This document shows, one piece after another, positions 26,554 to 39,505 of a DNA stretch of 64,000 nucleotides. The translations under genes were made by a program, and so were the position numbers. The stretch lies in assembly GCF_000972845.2 (NCBI RefSeq), contig NC_040021.1, positions 5,085,969 through 5,149,968 on the forward strand, written 5' to 3'. Under the pieces are notes generated by a model that worked only from the letters and a program-made list of their open reading frames with translations, was not told the origin of the DNA and did no database searches. This DNA comes from Larimichthys crocea. Taxonomy: Eukaryota > Chordata > Actinopteri > Sciaenidae. Position 1 is the first letter of the stretch, and the number at the start of each line of letters is the position of its first letter.

Positions 26554-28554
26554 ATTCGACTGCTTTCACAAAACTGTGTGGTCACTGTCGCCACTTTTAC
26601 TTTGTTGCTGGAGCAACACAATGTTTAAAGGTTCTTTTTAATGAAAGCTGCTTTTGTGTCAAAAATCAAAAGCAGTGTTACACAATCACTGTGAACATTG
26701 AGTCCTCGGGTTGTGTGTACAGTTTTCTTTGGTGACATTGAACTTGCACATCTTAATTTCAACATCTATTACACACTAGATTAATATTTTTTTTCTATGA
26801 TTGGTTAATCAAATCAAATCTTTTGACGCATAGAAGACAGGCCACACGGGTCAAGGTGAATTGCATACTTCATGTAATTTCGATGTTATCCAGCTAACGC
26901 CAAGCCACGTATCATTCATCACTGTGTCCTTTCGTGCAGTGAGCCCAAACATGAAACACCGGAGAGGAAAATATTCTGACTTCCATCACCCTGACATTCA
27001 CTCTCTCGAGGGGAAATACATCATTTCGCATGTTAGCGGTTGATTTGCTCTCCCCAAGCGCTTCCGTTGTCCCGTCTCTGCCCTGCAGGTCTGCAATGAA
27101 AGCCTGATCTCTTAATGGGGCTGTGCTGTTCACCTCCGCCTACACATCCCAACCAAAACCAGGCACAACTCAGTGTTTCCTCTCTCAAAAGGTTTATCAT
27201 GAAAACAGGGTCGCTGCCCCCTCTCTTGCATTATCGCTCCAAGGAACTTCCTTACTGTAGGAGGATGTGTGAGTGGAAGTCTTCTTTCTGTTCATCTCTC
27301 CATCCAGGGTTCACTGTGCTTGACGGAGGTGGTGGGTGGGTGTGCTGAGATGGCAAGAGAACTGAAATGGAACTCCCAGATCTTACCGCCTACATGCCGT
27401 TCCCTCATAAAGGCACCAGTTCTTTTTAGTCTGGCTATCTGCCTTCTCCATGTCAGCATGATTGTCAAGCTTCGTGTGATCTGCTGTGACTCATTCATCA
27501 TACTGGAGAGCGACGATGTTGCTCTGCTTTCTTTGCATATACAGCAAGAGACCAAACAGTTTTCAGTGACTTTAGATAAATGTATAAAGGGCTCCTCGAA
27601 GGGCTGATGACTTCACTTATTTCCCCTCAAAGTCGTCTTTTGAGAAAGTGATGTTTTTTTTGCATGAAATGAAATGTGAAATCATCCAGCGGTATAACTG
27701 CAACAGATTTAGGGTGTATTTCTCTATTAAAGCCAGGGAGAGCCGTGGTCTGCAACGGTTTCTCCAAACCTATTACAGCTTTTCTATCTGAGAGCTGAAG
27801 CTGTGCAAGAAAACAAGAAAACACACGTTTCCACTTTTTTCTTATGCGCTTTTTCAATTCATGCAAAGAGAAACCTGAGTGGAAACATCGGAAATTTGAA
27901 CAAATTACAAAAGAAAATGGGAGACTTCATGACACGTGTGAAGTATTTTGCTCGTCACTCAAGCTTCCGCTATACTGAAGAGGCAAAAAACAGCAACAGA
28001 CAAAGCATCAGATACGTTGAAGGGGACTGTAACATGCCTCAGATTATTACGTAAATCAATAAATAACCAAATAAATGAACAATTATTCCCCATCACCTCT
28101 TTACTGGCACTCTTGTTGCGTCTTTGTCTTCTGCAAAAGTTTAACCTGACTGAAGAATCAGCGCTACCAGATGTTTATCTCGATACACTCAACTCCCTTA
28201 AAACTTGCACAAGAGTAGTCGCTGTAATAATGACCTAAACTACCAAAAGAACAACCTTAGGACTCATGGTTCACCCCATGTGTCACCTGTGCTGCCGTGT
28301 TGGTAGGTTTTCTTATTTTTTTATAGGTTCCACATGCCTTTTTTTTTTAATCACTAGTAGTCGTTGGGTTCTTGCCCTGTTTACATCGTGCATGCCTGTG
28401 GGAGATGCAATGCATGTTCCTACTGCCAGGTTCACGCTATTTTATTGATTGACACATACAGACACATAGCAGGCTCGTAAACAATGTACAGTTTGAACAT
28501 GTTTCATGAGAAAGAAAATGCTTTCCTCATTGTTAGAACGCAAAGAACTGGCTT

Positions 28555-28645
28555 GTCCTAATGTCCAATGTTTTTCCTTGCCTCTGTAAAGCACTATGAA
28601 TTGCCTTGTGTACGAATTGTGCTATACAAATAAACTTGCCTTGCT
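28555..28645 (+). mobile_element. L2-like LINE 3' tail
   Basis: The segment reads TGTAAAGCACTATGAATTGCC, then GAATTGTGCTATACAAATAAAC and a TTGCCTTGC end. This is the conserved 3' end of fish L2-clade LINEs, where reverse transcription starts. No coding part of the LINE is attached, which is normal for a heavily 5'-truncated copy. Confidence 0.75.
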
Positions 28646-30053
28646 TTAGTGAGAAACACTCAATGTGAACACAAATTCACAAAGCCCTTGAATGCCATTA
28701 TGTTATTTAGTCAACTGAAAGTAAGCCCCCAGTAACACATTGAATTTATTTAGAAAGACCGATAGAAGAAAGTCTCAATGACGGACTTTGAGTTATGAAA
28801 GCTTGTGCAGCAAAAGATATCCTGGATGTGACGTCAGGACTTCAATAGATTTCAGATTTTCACACAAATATCTTTGTATCTTGGATACATGTTGAATAAA
28901 TGTCCTTCAAATATTGTACCGCAGTACAAATACTGAACAAAATGTACAGGTCCTTCACAGGAGAGCCTGCGTTGCTGCTGTGTATGGATGGTTTACCCAC
29001 CTTCCATTGAGTACAAATGTAGTTATTTCATATCACACGCTTTCTTGTGTTTGTGATTTAAGTTTAATAATTTAGTTTGTCTCCAAGCAGCACCAGGACA
29101 GATGACAACAATCTGTCAGCTCCTGCATAGTGTAAGCGTCTCTGATGATTGTTGACAGTCCTCCATATCTACCGAACACTTTGCTATCTCCGGGTCAACG
29201 GGCACTCACAATGATCGTGGCTGCTTATTGAAAATATAAAAAGGTGGACAGTCAGCGGAGAGATGCAAGCATTGTTAATTAAAATTTAATCATTTCATTT
29301 TGTTGTTGGCCTTTTGAGACAGGAGACAACTTACAATACGTTTATGAAAGGCCACTCTATGCATAATAGTGTTCCACCTTTCCTGTGTGGCTCGAATGCG
29401 TTCGCTTTGTGCTTTAGTTCATCTCGATGGCTTGGATATGATACCTGATACACACTGCAGTGCACTAATGCATTCGCTTTGGACTTTATTGACCAAGGCC
29501 ATTTCCTGCCTGCAAATATATTCACCCTCTGCACGAACATAAAGAATCGCAAAGATCACATATGAATGTTTCACACGAAGCTCTGACATAACGGCTAAAT
29601 ATAATACGAAGCTCCTCTGACTCACCCCGTTTCTATTTTTAAGAAAATTTCTCTTCAACCTACATTAATTCATTACACAAGCTGTAAAAGTAACAAAACA
29701 ATGAGCTGAAAGAGTCTAAAATGCTGCCGGTTGTTCCCGTTACACACACAGTCCTTTTAACCCATTGTTTCTATACAGATATGGGTTATTGCAGCTTTAC
29801 AGTTGCGTCTAATAGGTACTTTAACATTACTTGCAACTACAGTTTTTTCATTTGAGGCCTAACCTTTTTTTAAGCGATTAATAATCAACACTGATTCTGC
29901 AGTCTCTGCTACTTTCTACCCTTTGAAAAAAGGCTACAGGTTCTCCTCTGCAGAGTTGTGTGCAATCATATATTAGATTTGGCATTTGGTATTAGATTAC
30001 AGCCCAACATTTTCCGAAGGCGTACGATTTTATATTGATTTCCTACCTCGCGA

Positions 30054-30081
30054 GCAGCAGCAGCCGCCGCCGCAGCCGTCT
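30054..30081 (+). repeat. CAG/CCG-rich low-complexity tract
   Basis: A short run of AGCAGCAGCAGCCGCCGCCG type in an intron, without an open frame of note. Confidence 0.7.
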
Positions 30082-31621
30082 TTTCACACCTGTGCAGTAT
30101 GGAAATAAACTCTGTTCAGATTGTCAATCCGTCACAAAGAACACAGCGTCACGTTAAACTTTGAAAACATTAATTTGAAGGTCCTTCCTTGCTTTTTCAA
30201 ATGTCATTGAAGATGGAGCGCTCTGCTAACCTTGGCTGTCATCGTCACATTTTCCCTCGCTTGTCAAAGCACTCTGAAGCCTCACACTCTTTAAATTCAC
30301 ACTTGACTGCACACGGTTCTTGACATTGTAGAGTTTTACTTTTTCTGCTTTGTGTTTGGAATTAAACCTACTTCAATCTGACATTAAATTTCCATCGTGT
30401 TATTAAAGGTCCGTTAATTTTAACGTGGTCGGAGATGTAAGCTTCCATTTTCTTTTATAAAAAGCCAGTGCAAGAAATGATCATACAGAACAAAGGAAAC
30501 TAGAAAACTCTGTTCAGTTGCCACGTGAAGATACAACGTGATACAACTATATTGTTCCTTGTTTCAGCGTGACTTCCCGGGAATAAAGGGATGGGAACTG
30601 AAAAGATTTTGATACCAATTGATTCCACTTATCTGTCTGATTCTTTATCGAGTCCTGATCTATGTTCTTTGTGGAAAAAAGTGAGCCTACACAAGTAGAG
30701 CGAAGACAAATGGCATTGCTGCCACGACTGCGTCTCGTTCCAAGTTTTCAGCAGCGTTGATACACGAGTTTGACGTCATTGTTTCTAAATGCGCGACTGT
30801 CAGATGATTATGACAATTTGGGAAGGTTCTCAACTGGAACCGCTTCATGATCCTCGTCTTTACAGACTTGACATCAATTTCTCGGCAATGTTATTGCCGA
30901 ATAAACATCCATAAATCCGCTTAGAAATCACAGATAAAGAGACGCTCCTATAATTCGCAAAGATTTACCTTGGAGTGGAGTTTTTGTTAGAATCAAAGTA
31001 ATCCAGCAATGGTTTTCTATCCAGGTGCAGTTATATATAGCCTTAATTTAGTCCCTGTAATATCCTTGCTGTAGTTTCTGAGCCTGTTGATGTGCTTCAT
31101 GGTGTAGAAAATGCGTTTTTACCCTACAGTAACTCTGCCACCTCTCCTGGGCATCCCTCACCTACATATGGTGCCGTGCAGTTCCTTTTCTCTGCAGCAG
31201 CTGTGGTGGTCGGTGTTAATGGACGAGATGAAATCCACCCTTGTCACTCATGAGGAACTTAATGATTTGTTGCTATTCTCGTCCTCAACCTGGGCAGTCA
31301 GGTTACCGATATCGATCTCCGAGTCATGCATTATCAATCAAAGAGATTATTGGAGCTTCAGAGCTGGATGGATGAAAATAAGGAATCTGACTTTGTGTTT
31401 GTTACTCTGCCGGATTTGTGGAGTGTGAGCCCTTCAGTTATCTTGAGACTCAGTTCTTTCCTTCAGAGGGTTAGGCAATGTTGCCAGACTCCAAAGCTGC
31501 AGTTGACTTTATAAATCAATGTCATTTCATGTGTTCCCGGGTAAAGCTTCCAGCCGCCCGTGTTGTCGTTTATCAGTTTTGCTTGACTGAAACCGTGTCC
31601 TCATGTTTTCCTGTTTTTCAG

Positions 31622-31690
31622 CTCCTGGAAGGCAGCTTCACGTCCCAGGTTAGCCACGAAGTCGACGGGCTTATCTTCCAGCCATGCGGG
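31622..31690 (+). CDS. rngtt: rngtt internal exon: motif IV (EVDGLIF)
   Basis: This 69-nt exon encodes 23 residues, phase 0 at both ends. It lies between introns of 16.3 and 13.7 kb. The acceptor is TTCCTGTTTTTCAG and the donor GGG|GTAAGC. The product reads [20 protein letters not shown] followed by PCG. EVDGLIF is nucleotidyltransferase motif IV, which contributes acidic and hydrophobic residues at the nucleotide and metal site. Such a small exon far from its neighbours probably depends on exonic enhancers for recognition (inference). Skipping it would keep the frame but remove motif IV. Confidence 0.95.
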
Positions 31691-32204
31691 GTAAGCCTCC
31701 ATCTATGTTTGACAGTCTGTCATTTTTCAAAGCCGTAGCCTTGTTGCCACAGGTTGATTGTCAGGCACAGCTTTTTCCCTTCCACCGAGTTCCTACACAA
31801 GAATCGGACAGCTTGTCACTACCACCCGCTGTTTATCACTCTCTGTATCAGTCTTGCCCTCTGTTATTGTAAAGGAAACCACACTCCTACATGAATTCAC
31901 ACAAACACAGCCTCTGTAAGAGGCTGCAGAGGAAAACAGACACATGGCAGGTTGTGTTACGACGGAAACGGCCTTGGTTAGAGGACTGAATTGCTCCGTG
32001 TAAGAACAGCAGAAAATCACTTTTATCTCTGACAGTAATGTTTTTTCTGTTTTCTTCTCCCCATGGTGGACTCGAGAGCCCAAACTCCACTGTGTAAATT
32101 ATGAAACACCCTATCACACATAACATTAGTGCAATAGGACCGGCAGGTATTCTAAGATATGAAATAAAGCTGCGGATAGCTATAATACCTACTGACTGTG
32201 GCTA

Positions 32205-32400
32205 CTACTGGCTGGGGAACCGGAGGCAGGTTCCAGCATGGACACCAATATGGAGTGTGCAGTGGAAGCTGGAGAGGCACAAGTTCACCTCCTGGGCTCT
32301 GCTGTGGCGCCCTTGAGCACAGTACCGGACCTCTAACTGTTCCCAGGGTGCCGCTACATGGCTGCCCATCACTCCACCATTGTGTAGAAACACAACCACC
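32205..32400 (+). mobile_element. tRNA-derived SINE, copy 2 (5'-truncated)
   Basis: It shares GGAGGCAGGTTCCAGC, ATATGGAGTGTGCAGTGGAAGC, GTTCACCTCCTGGGC and CCCAGGGTGCCGCTACATGG with the SINE at 4305-4565. The polymerase III A-box region is missing or too diverged. Confidence 0.7.
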
Positions 32401-35400
32401 TGCTCGAGACAAATCCTGAAGAAGGTTTTTGCATATTATTCTTCGCTTTGGCACCTAAATTCTGTTATGACTCCTTTTTCTAAAGCGTCTGCCTAGAATA
32501 AATGTGTTGACTGATATCTTCCATAGATTAATCTACAACATGTAACAATTAAAACGGTTAGAAGGTCATATTTTTAATTAAATCATCAATCAAGCGATGC
32601 CATAATAATCATAAGTGATGAGTTTAATATTACAGCACTTTAGAGCCAGAGATTTAAAAAGTGATTTACATGGAAAAGACTAAACTAGAATAATAATAAT
32701 AATATACCAAGAAATGATAAATACACACTCTGAATAACCTGTACTCTGCTGCTGGAGCATATTTCAAACTCGCAGTTTCACAATAGTAACAAGAGTGTTT
32801 AGAAAGCAGCAGGTTTTTATGACAAAGAACCGTTACAACACGGACTATGAGTGGTAACGTTTTGTTCTATCTTGTTCTGACCCTGAATATGTTCAACATC
32901 TCTTCAATCAAAGGTAAGGATAATCAGCAGAGGTATAGAGCTGCTGCCCCATTCTCAGACACGGTGCACTTTGAGTCTGTTATCTCTCTGGTCACAGCCC
33001 AATTAGTTAAATCAGGTATTTTGTGCGGCTCCGAGTGCCGCCTCTATTTTAATTCACAGATGGCAATCCTGAGATTTTTTCTTGTCGTCTGCTTTGAAGC
33101 CGCTGCTGAAATTCTCTCTCCCGGTATCAATGATGATTACCACAATTTTGCTGGAACTCTTTTTTTTTTTTTGTTCCTAATGTAGATAATTTCCACAGGA
33201 GGGGGAAAAAAGCAGCTGAAATTCAAATTACGAAGATTTGTCTTTAACGAGCGCCATATGGTGCTGCGCTCCGCTCAGCGTAGCTGTGTGAAATTCATTG
33301 AATTCGTATTGATTATGTAGATTTGCATCAGAATTACAGCAGTGGGAAAAAAATAAAACAAAACAAGGAAGCTTTACTTGCTAGATCAACACATAAAACT
33401 AAAGAGATGCGACAACTTTAGCTCGCCTTGAATCAATATCGTGAGATCAGATTACACAGGACATGAACCAAACACAGTGTGCATAATACGTCTCTGGCGG
33501 ACAGAAAACAAATTTAAATAGTGTTATAATGACTTGATTAAACAGTATGTTTGTCTCGGTTATTAAATAGATTGGATGCAAAGCATATTCTTTGCTTCAC
33601 TGACATAAACAAATATTATCGTCTACGTGTTTTCCCCCTCGTGTTGTATTTTCAGCTGGCGTTGAAATGTGGGAGGAGGCAGCTTTACACAGCTGCATTT
33701 TCTCTCCACCACGACATGAAGGCGATTTGCATTTTCAAGCCGACACCTCTCTCCCAGGCTGCTTAATTGATGCGTCACTGCAGCATAGATGTCTTATTTC
33801 TGCAGGTGGTTTCCACTTTGTATTTTTCATATATTTATATGTTTGTTTTGTCGCTAGTGTGTTTCTCTTTGGGGTGGCTGCTTATTAGATTTCCACAGCT
33901 CATCTCTAATTTATAGAACTGTTGGAGAAATTATATCGCACAGTATATTTGGGAGAGGAGAAACTAATTAGATGGATCATTAGTGTGTTTTTTTTTTTTT
34001 TAGCTACACGTTATGCAAGAGACCCTTAAGAGAATATTTTTAGAAGACTGTATTGAATTCAATTATACACCAGGAAATGGTTTTAGAGCAGCGGGGTTCC
34101 TGCTTTTGACGCAGACAGCCATCGATTTGGGGTCATCTCGTCCTCTGTAGCCTCTGAATTTGATGGATTAGGAGCAGCAGAGAGGTGTTGAAAGCACTGT
34201 AGCCCTCTGGATGTGAGCATGTATGTGGCGTTTATCGAACTGGCTGAGGAAATTGCAGCAGCATCATCCACATCCCAATCGTGGATTAGGAAAACACGAC
34301 TAAACGGGGCTTGTGATTTGTTTTGGCAGGTGCCTTTTTGCACCTTTGGAATAAAATCAGCTGGGCTGTGCGGATGTTACGTCGATAAGAAAAACTGATT
34401 GCACTGACAGGTCATCAGTCAGACGAGTCAGTCGTGTTGACTGGTGCCTTTTTTTTCATTTTTATTCTCACCCTTTTTAATTGGACTTAACAGCACTGAG
34501 ACACTGCATATGATACACAGTACATTTTAGAAATTAGCACCACGGACAGACATTGGGCAACGTGTCCTATTAAAACTGTCCACGCTCAGTCTGGTTTGTC
34601 AATCTGTGATCAAACAGTTCATTAAGACATGTTTTTTTTTCAGGCAGTTTCGAGGAAATCTCTCCAAACTCCTAAAAAGGTCAGCAGCTGGTTCCTGTCT
34701 GCACAGGCGCTCAAACAAATGGGCCGGGTTGGAAAATCTGGCAAGTCTAATGTGACTAAATGATGATGCAAATAGTCGGCCATCTGATATGAAAGTACGG
34801 AAAGAAAATATTATGCAACAGTGTCTGGTTTTACTTTTCTTTTAGGGAATCTTTTCTTAAACAATTAAGCAGCTTGTTCATGATGGTTTGGTTCTGGGAG
34901 ACAGAGAGAGAGACCCAATAAAGAGGGTTTTTATAATAAAACAACTTAAATTAAATTTGTTTTATCCTCGTGCCTCTAACCTAACTCGGCTAATGAGAAC
35001 CGAAGTGTGACAGCGACCTCGGTATCATCACGACAAGCTCTGCATGCACTACAGTCCAGCAGCAGAGACTAATTTAAACCGTAGTAACAACTCTTAACCG
35101 CAGGCCTGGCGGTGGCAGGGCGACAGACATAACATCAACACCATAACACGCCTAATGCAAACAGGAATGACTTGCGCCTGCTGTTTGTGGGTCTGTTTGG
35201 AAAATAGTCTGTGCTAATGTCTGTTACCGTGTCGTCCTCCTTCGTAGCTGTCAGCAAAGGAGAGAGGACTCTTTTAGAAAGGATGGCAAGAGACAAAAGC
35301 CGTCCTCTTCTAACGATATATGTGTCTGGACTGGAGAAGAGTTTTCCAAAAGTTCATTAAATATTTACACTAAAGAATTCATCGGCAAGAGGCAGATTCT

Positions 35401-35850
35401 TCTTTATTTCAATTCTCTTTTTTTATTTGAGAACTGTAATAAAATATTTGAAAAGGGGGGGAGGAAAAAAGAAAGACAAGCTTGAGTTTTTGGCTCTTTG
35501 TTTGCCCCCCTTTATGTGCGCTGCTGTCTGCAGCACACAGCGAGAGCCAGTCACCAAATAATGAGCTGTGCATAGTCAGCGTGTCTGCAAGCCATCCACG
35601 TCGGTGTTGTCTCGGTTTATCTTGAATATAAAGAAAAGTTTGTGTTGTTTACTTTTCTTTCTTTTTTTAAATGCATCCCCTCTTTTTGACCTTTTTAGCT
35701 CGTGTCATTGGATTATTGATTGACACAGTGGCTCTTGTTTGACTTCTCTCTCTCACACACACACACGCATGCCAGCCAATTTAAATGACCCATTATTTGT
35801 GAAGGATGCTGAGCAGTGGGAGCTATCATGTTGGGTTGTAGGGGGAGCTC

Positions 35851-36441
35851 TTAATGTCGCCTCCTAGGGTGAAGACTCAATGTTCTCCTGATGTGAAGCA
35901 CATTCTCCTTTGGGGCATTTGTAGAGCTCCATTGTGTTTCCCTCTTCAGTAAGAAAGATGTATTATATAATATCGCTTTAGCTTTAGTCTGAATGTTAGA
36001 AGGCAGGGATGCTTTGACCTTGAAGTTTTGACAGTGTTTCTCATTTTCACATGGAGGTGTTGCCAATCGGAGACTGGCCACCTGTGCATAGGTCAGATTC
36101 ACGGCGGGGATCACCGTATTGACCTGGATACTGATGTTGTTAAGGGGGATTGAGTATCGGGCAGACATTGGGAGGGGGGGGTATTAATTTGACACACCGC
36201 AGAGTGTCTCTCCTGCTGGGCTGCTGACAACGCTGTATGCCAAACACTCAGTCAAGTCTGGACGACAGTGGGGGAGGTTGTACCGGGTCTGGTTCAAAAG
36301 TAGTTTGCCGACTTCAATGACAGACCTTCCGTCACAGTTTGTAAAGTTTAAAGTCTGGTTCTTCTCAACTGATGACTCGAATCGTTGAATTACCAAGAGG
36401 GCAGCCCTAGTTAGGCTACTGCTGATACTCATCACTTGCAC
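35851..36441 (-). pseudogene. Broken reading frame of unknown identity, glycoprotein-ectodomain-like
   Basis: Two reading frames on the minus strand (36441-36184 and 36168-35851) are in the same frame and separated by a single TAA at 36184-36186. Together they span about 196 codons, bounded upstream by an in-frame TAA near 36465 and downstream by TAA at 35851-35853. No other frameshift is needed. The product has six N-glycosylation sequons (NQT, NFT, NQT, NIS, NLT, NTS) and several cysteines (FTNC, LPHC, TEC, PPCENEKHC), as in an extracellular domain. I do not recognise the family. It could be a retrocopy of a host receptor, the surface part of an old retroviral envelope, or chance. No splice sites were found that would join it to other exons. 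Confidence 0.35.
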
Positions 36442-36479
36442 GTGTCTTGCAATAAATGTATTTTAATGTGTTGGAAGTT

Positions 36480-36775
36480 TTGAACCCTAAGCACCGATTG
36501 CGTCTTTTCAGCGGTTCATGGGATAGCAATGTCGGTCCACCCTTTTGGTCCAAACTGATCTCAAGTATTGGATGGGTTTTCTGTCAGATTTTGTACATAC
36601 ATTCATGGTCCACTGAAGAAAAACCCTTGCGATCGCCAGACTTTTCCTCAAGCACTAGAGCACTAACCCTAACCCTAGACTTTTTATCTATTCCATTTTT
36701 ATTTAACATTTTATATATGACAGTAAATGCCACAGTTGGCCAAAAGGCTATTTTATTATCTGTAGTCCCTTGAAA
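36480..36775 (+). repeat. Interspersed repeat family B, copy 1
   Basis: It has GGGATAGCAATGTCGGTCCACC, CCACCCTTTTGGTCCAAACTG, TTGGATGGG and TTTTGTACATACATTCATGG, landmarks shared with the copies at 39895 and 46020. Sequence at 37040-37130 (GTGTCTCAAAAACTACTTG) may be the continuation of the same copy after an insertion carrying the repeat at 36822-36905. Confidence 0.6.
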
Positions 36776-36821
36776 CGATGTTACAAGGTCGCCCTAAAAA
36801 ACAGAATATAGCATTTTTTAC

Positions 36822-36905
36822 ATGACATTGACACCTAATTTCTTAAACGTTTTAATCATTCAGATTTGGCTGGGCGATTAATAACACTTTCTTCTTTGGT
36901 CTGAA
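36822..36905 (+). repeat. Short repeat shared with 16680-16760
   Basis: The words TTGACACCTAATTTCTTAAAC, GGGCGATTAATAACACTTTC and TTCTTTGGTCTGA match the copy in the 16.3 kb intron. It seems to lie inside a family B copy. Confidence 0.6.
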
Positions 36906-38904
36906 ACCAAAATACTACCAGAAGTTTTTTTTCCTTCTGCATTATATACCAGAATAAAATATGGCAGATGACGTACATGCCGATATAGATATATACCTGC
37001 AGTAGGTTGGCAGACCGATATATATCTAGCCCCACAATGACACATGACTCATTTGCGGTTTTCCGTGAAGTGTCTCAAAAACTACTTGAAGGATCCCCAT
37101 TAAACTTTTCCTCTTTGGAGGAGCACTGTAACTTTATTTTTAGCAGCAGTTTTTGTGAGGCAAAAAAAGACAGAGAGACAGAGAGCACTGTGAATCTACA
37201 GATACTCTGAGTTCAGATATTGGAATTGGTATCAGGAGAAAAAAAATAGCTTCATTGCTGGGTTGTTAAGTACCCTTTCGTTCATACAGTATTCATTAAA
37301 CAGAAAATGTATGATCTTCGGTCAGTTTCAGCCTCAGACTAAATATTTGATAAGGTTCCATTTTACGAGCACGTTACTCTTTTGCTAAAGGTGTTGACCT
37401 TCCTCCTCTTCCAAATAAATTTAATTGTGCTGTCACCAACACTACTACTACCAACCATTAATGTTTGCAGGGGACCAATAACACCGAATGTTTTCCACAA
37501 TCATTGATTCTGTCGATCGCTACGCCAACCAGTGGAAATGGAAATCTCTCTTGTGTGTGAATGGGATTAGGGTGGTGTTAGGGGTTAATCTCAGCAGGGT
37601 TTTGCTGCTGTGAGTATCCATTAATATTAGCATAAAGGTTGAAACTGCAGCAGCCTGTAGTCACTGGGTGTCTGGGTGTGTTATCTCACCCAACACATGG
37701 TGTCCTTGGAATATATTTTCTTTGTTTAGGGAAACACTAGAAAGATTTTTGAATTTTTAACAGAACTGTTGCCACAGATGGCAAAACTGCTTCTGGGTGA
37801 GCACTCCAGATGGTGATCTCTGAACAAAGAATACAAAGATTTTTGTTGTTGTTGCCCTCTACACATTTTTTTTTATCATTATTATTATTTGTTCCATTTC
37901 AAATCATTTCAACTGAAGTCAAAAATCAGTCCAGACAGTCCAGAGATTCATATCAAATTTGGGCTCAGTGAAGTTGAAGCTTTTGATATATTGTGGAAGA
38001 AGATCTGAGACAGATATGCGAGTTTAGGAGGTCACATCATTGGTTATTGCGCATTTTATGTGGGTCATGAATCAGTGAAATCATTTTATGTGGGATTTGC
38101 TATTCTTCAGAGTATCTGTGTGTCAGAACCGCTGACCATTTACCTCAAGATTTACTATTTAACTTCCACCATCCCTTTACTCCTCAAACACGTTTATTCC
38201 AAGACAAAAGACACTGTTTTACACATTCACACCAAAACCCTACAAAAACACACACACACATACTGTGTCCCTCTCAAAGAAATGAGCCAGTTTGTCTGAG
38301 CTGTAACAGAGGGAGCTTTTCTCCAGGGAACAGATTTATTGGACTTGTCCAAGTCTTTGTCTGTAATCTGCAGCACACCTAAACAATAAGTCTGCCTCGG
38401 AGCAAAAAGCTGTTATTAAAATGAGACTTTGAAAAAATAAAACACTGTAATCAAAGGCGTTATCTTGAAGCAAACCCTTTAAGCAAGCTGCTTTTTTTTC
38501 ACTGGAATTATGCTTTTACATTTTATTAAGCTTTTGTTCATTACGGATGACTTCTGATTCACTACATCTGTGATTATGTGTGAAATTATAGACAATAAAC
38601 CTTTTGGTACGAAGCAGGCAGCGCCTGGGTTTATTGTATATCTGTAGCTCCTAAAATGTTTGTTATGATTTATTTATTATTAATTTCCCAAAAAAGTCAA
38701 AACATTTCCAACAGTAGTGAGACGAAGGTTGAATATTTAGATGCATGGATAGGAGGGATCTTCTGGAACAAGAGGCAAGAAGTTGAACACACACAACAGA
38801 CAAGTTGATCTTCAGTTGATGGTTTAATATCAAATCTGAGGAGGCCACAGACAATCCCGTTCAACACAAACAGATAATGAATGTTTCTGTGTCAGCAGCC
38901 AACT

Positions 38905-39505
38905 GCCCACAGTCAACCATGTTGGAGGTTCACTGATGTGTTGAGGTTGCTTTGCAGCTTCAGGCAGTGGATGTCTTGACTGTGTGCACGGCATTATGAA
39001 ATCTGAAGACTACCAAAGAATTCTCTGGCGTAATGTAGAGACCAGTGTCGGAAAGCTGGTTCTCCTTCAGAGGTCATTGGTCTTACAGCAGGACCCAAAT
39101 CATACTTCATAAAGCAAACCGAAAATGGTCTAAGACAAATCGCTGGAGAGTTCAGAAGTGGCCAGCAATGAGTCCAGATCACCTGTGGAGAGATCTTGAA
39201 ACACTGTTTGGGTGAAGGAACCCATCAAATCTGACAGATCTGAAGCAGTTGGCAAAGAAGAGCGGTCCAAACGTCCAGTACAGACGTAAGAAACTCATTG
39301 ATGGTTACAGGAAGCGATTGATTTCAGTTATTTTAAGGGTGTGCTACCAAATATGAAGTTGAGGGTGGTGATAATTTCCAGTCCAGTCTTAGATTTCTCT
39401 GCCTTTTTTTTGTTGTTGTTTCCAAGCAAACAAAAGAAAAACATGAGAATACCATTTGTTTTCTCGGAGTAGTGCAGCGGTGACCATATTTTTGGCCAAC
39501 TCCAC
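38905..39505 (+). pseudogene. Tc1-like transposase relic with right terminal region
   Basis: The stretch aligns with the second half of fish Tc1-like transposases (DDE enzymes that cut and paste their own element). Readable blocks include CCTTGAC-like and TGAAATCTGAAGACTACCAAAG, then translated LQQDPNHTS, MSPD followed directly by HLWRDLE, and KLIDGYRKRLISVI near the C-terminus. Relative to the usual QQDNDPKHT and SPDLNPIEHLW, six bases are missing in the first motif. Fifteen bases, which would code LNPIE with the third catalytic acid, are missing in the second. Stops and frameshifts are present. After the frame, sequence like AAGTTGAGGGTG and ACCATATTTTTGGCC marks the right inverted terminal region. 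The 5' half is absent. Confidence 0.85.

Larger units (their letters stand above)
15304..31621 (+). other. rngtt: rngtt intron, 16.3 kb
   Basis: This is the largest intron in the window, from GTAAAA to TTTTTCAG. It holds a short repeat at 16680-16760, MITE relics (18007-18236, 19545-19685, 23278-23560, 26175-26553), a CT microsatellite (22711-22750), a family A fragment (24225-24275) and an L2-like 3' tail (28555-28645). The stretches 20180-22710, 24280-26170 and 28650-31600 show no gene or repeat I can support. Reading frames of 60-127 codons in it lack recognisable domains. Confidence 0.85.

Noticed and set aside
30561..30680. Possible MITE (GGGATGGGAACTGAAAAGATTTTGATACC region)
   Set aside because: It resembles a known fish repeat type by memory only; no second copy in the window and no clear ends.
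36663..36682. Telomere-like CTAACCCTAACCCTA
   Set aside because: Only about two and a half units; too short to be an interstitial telomere tract.
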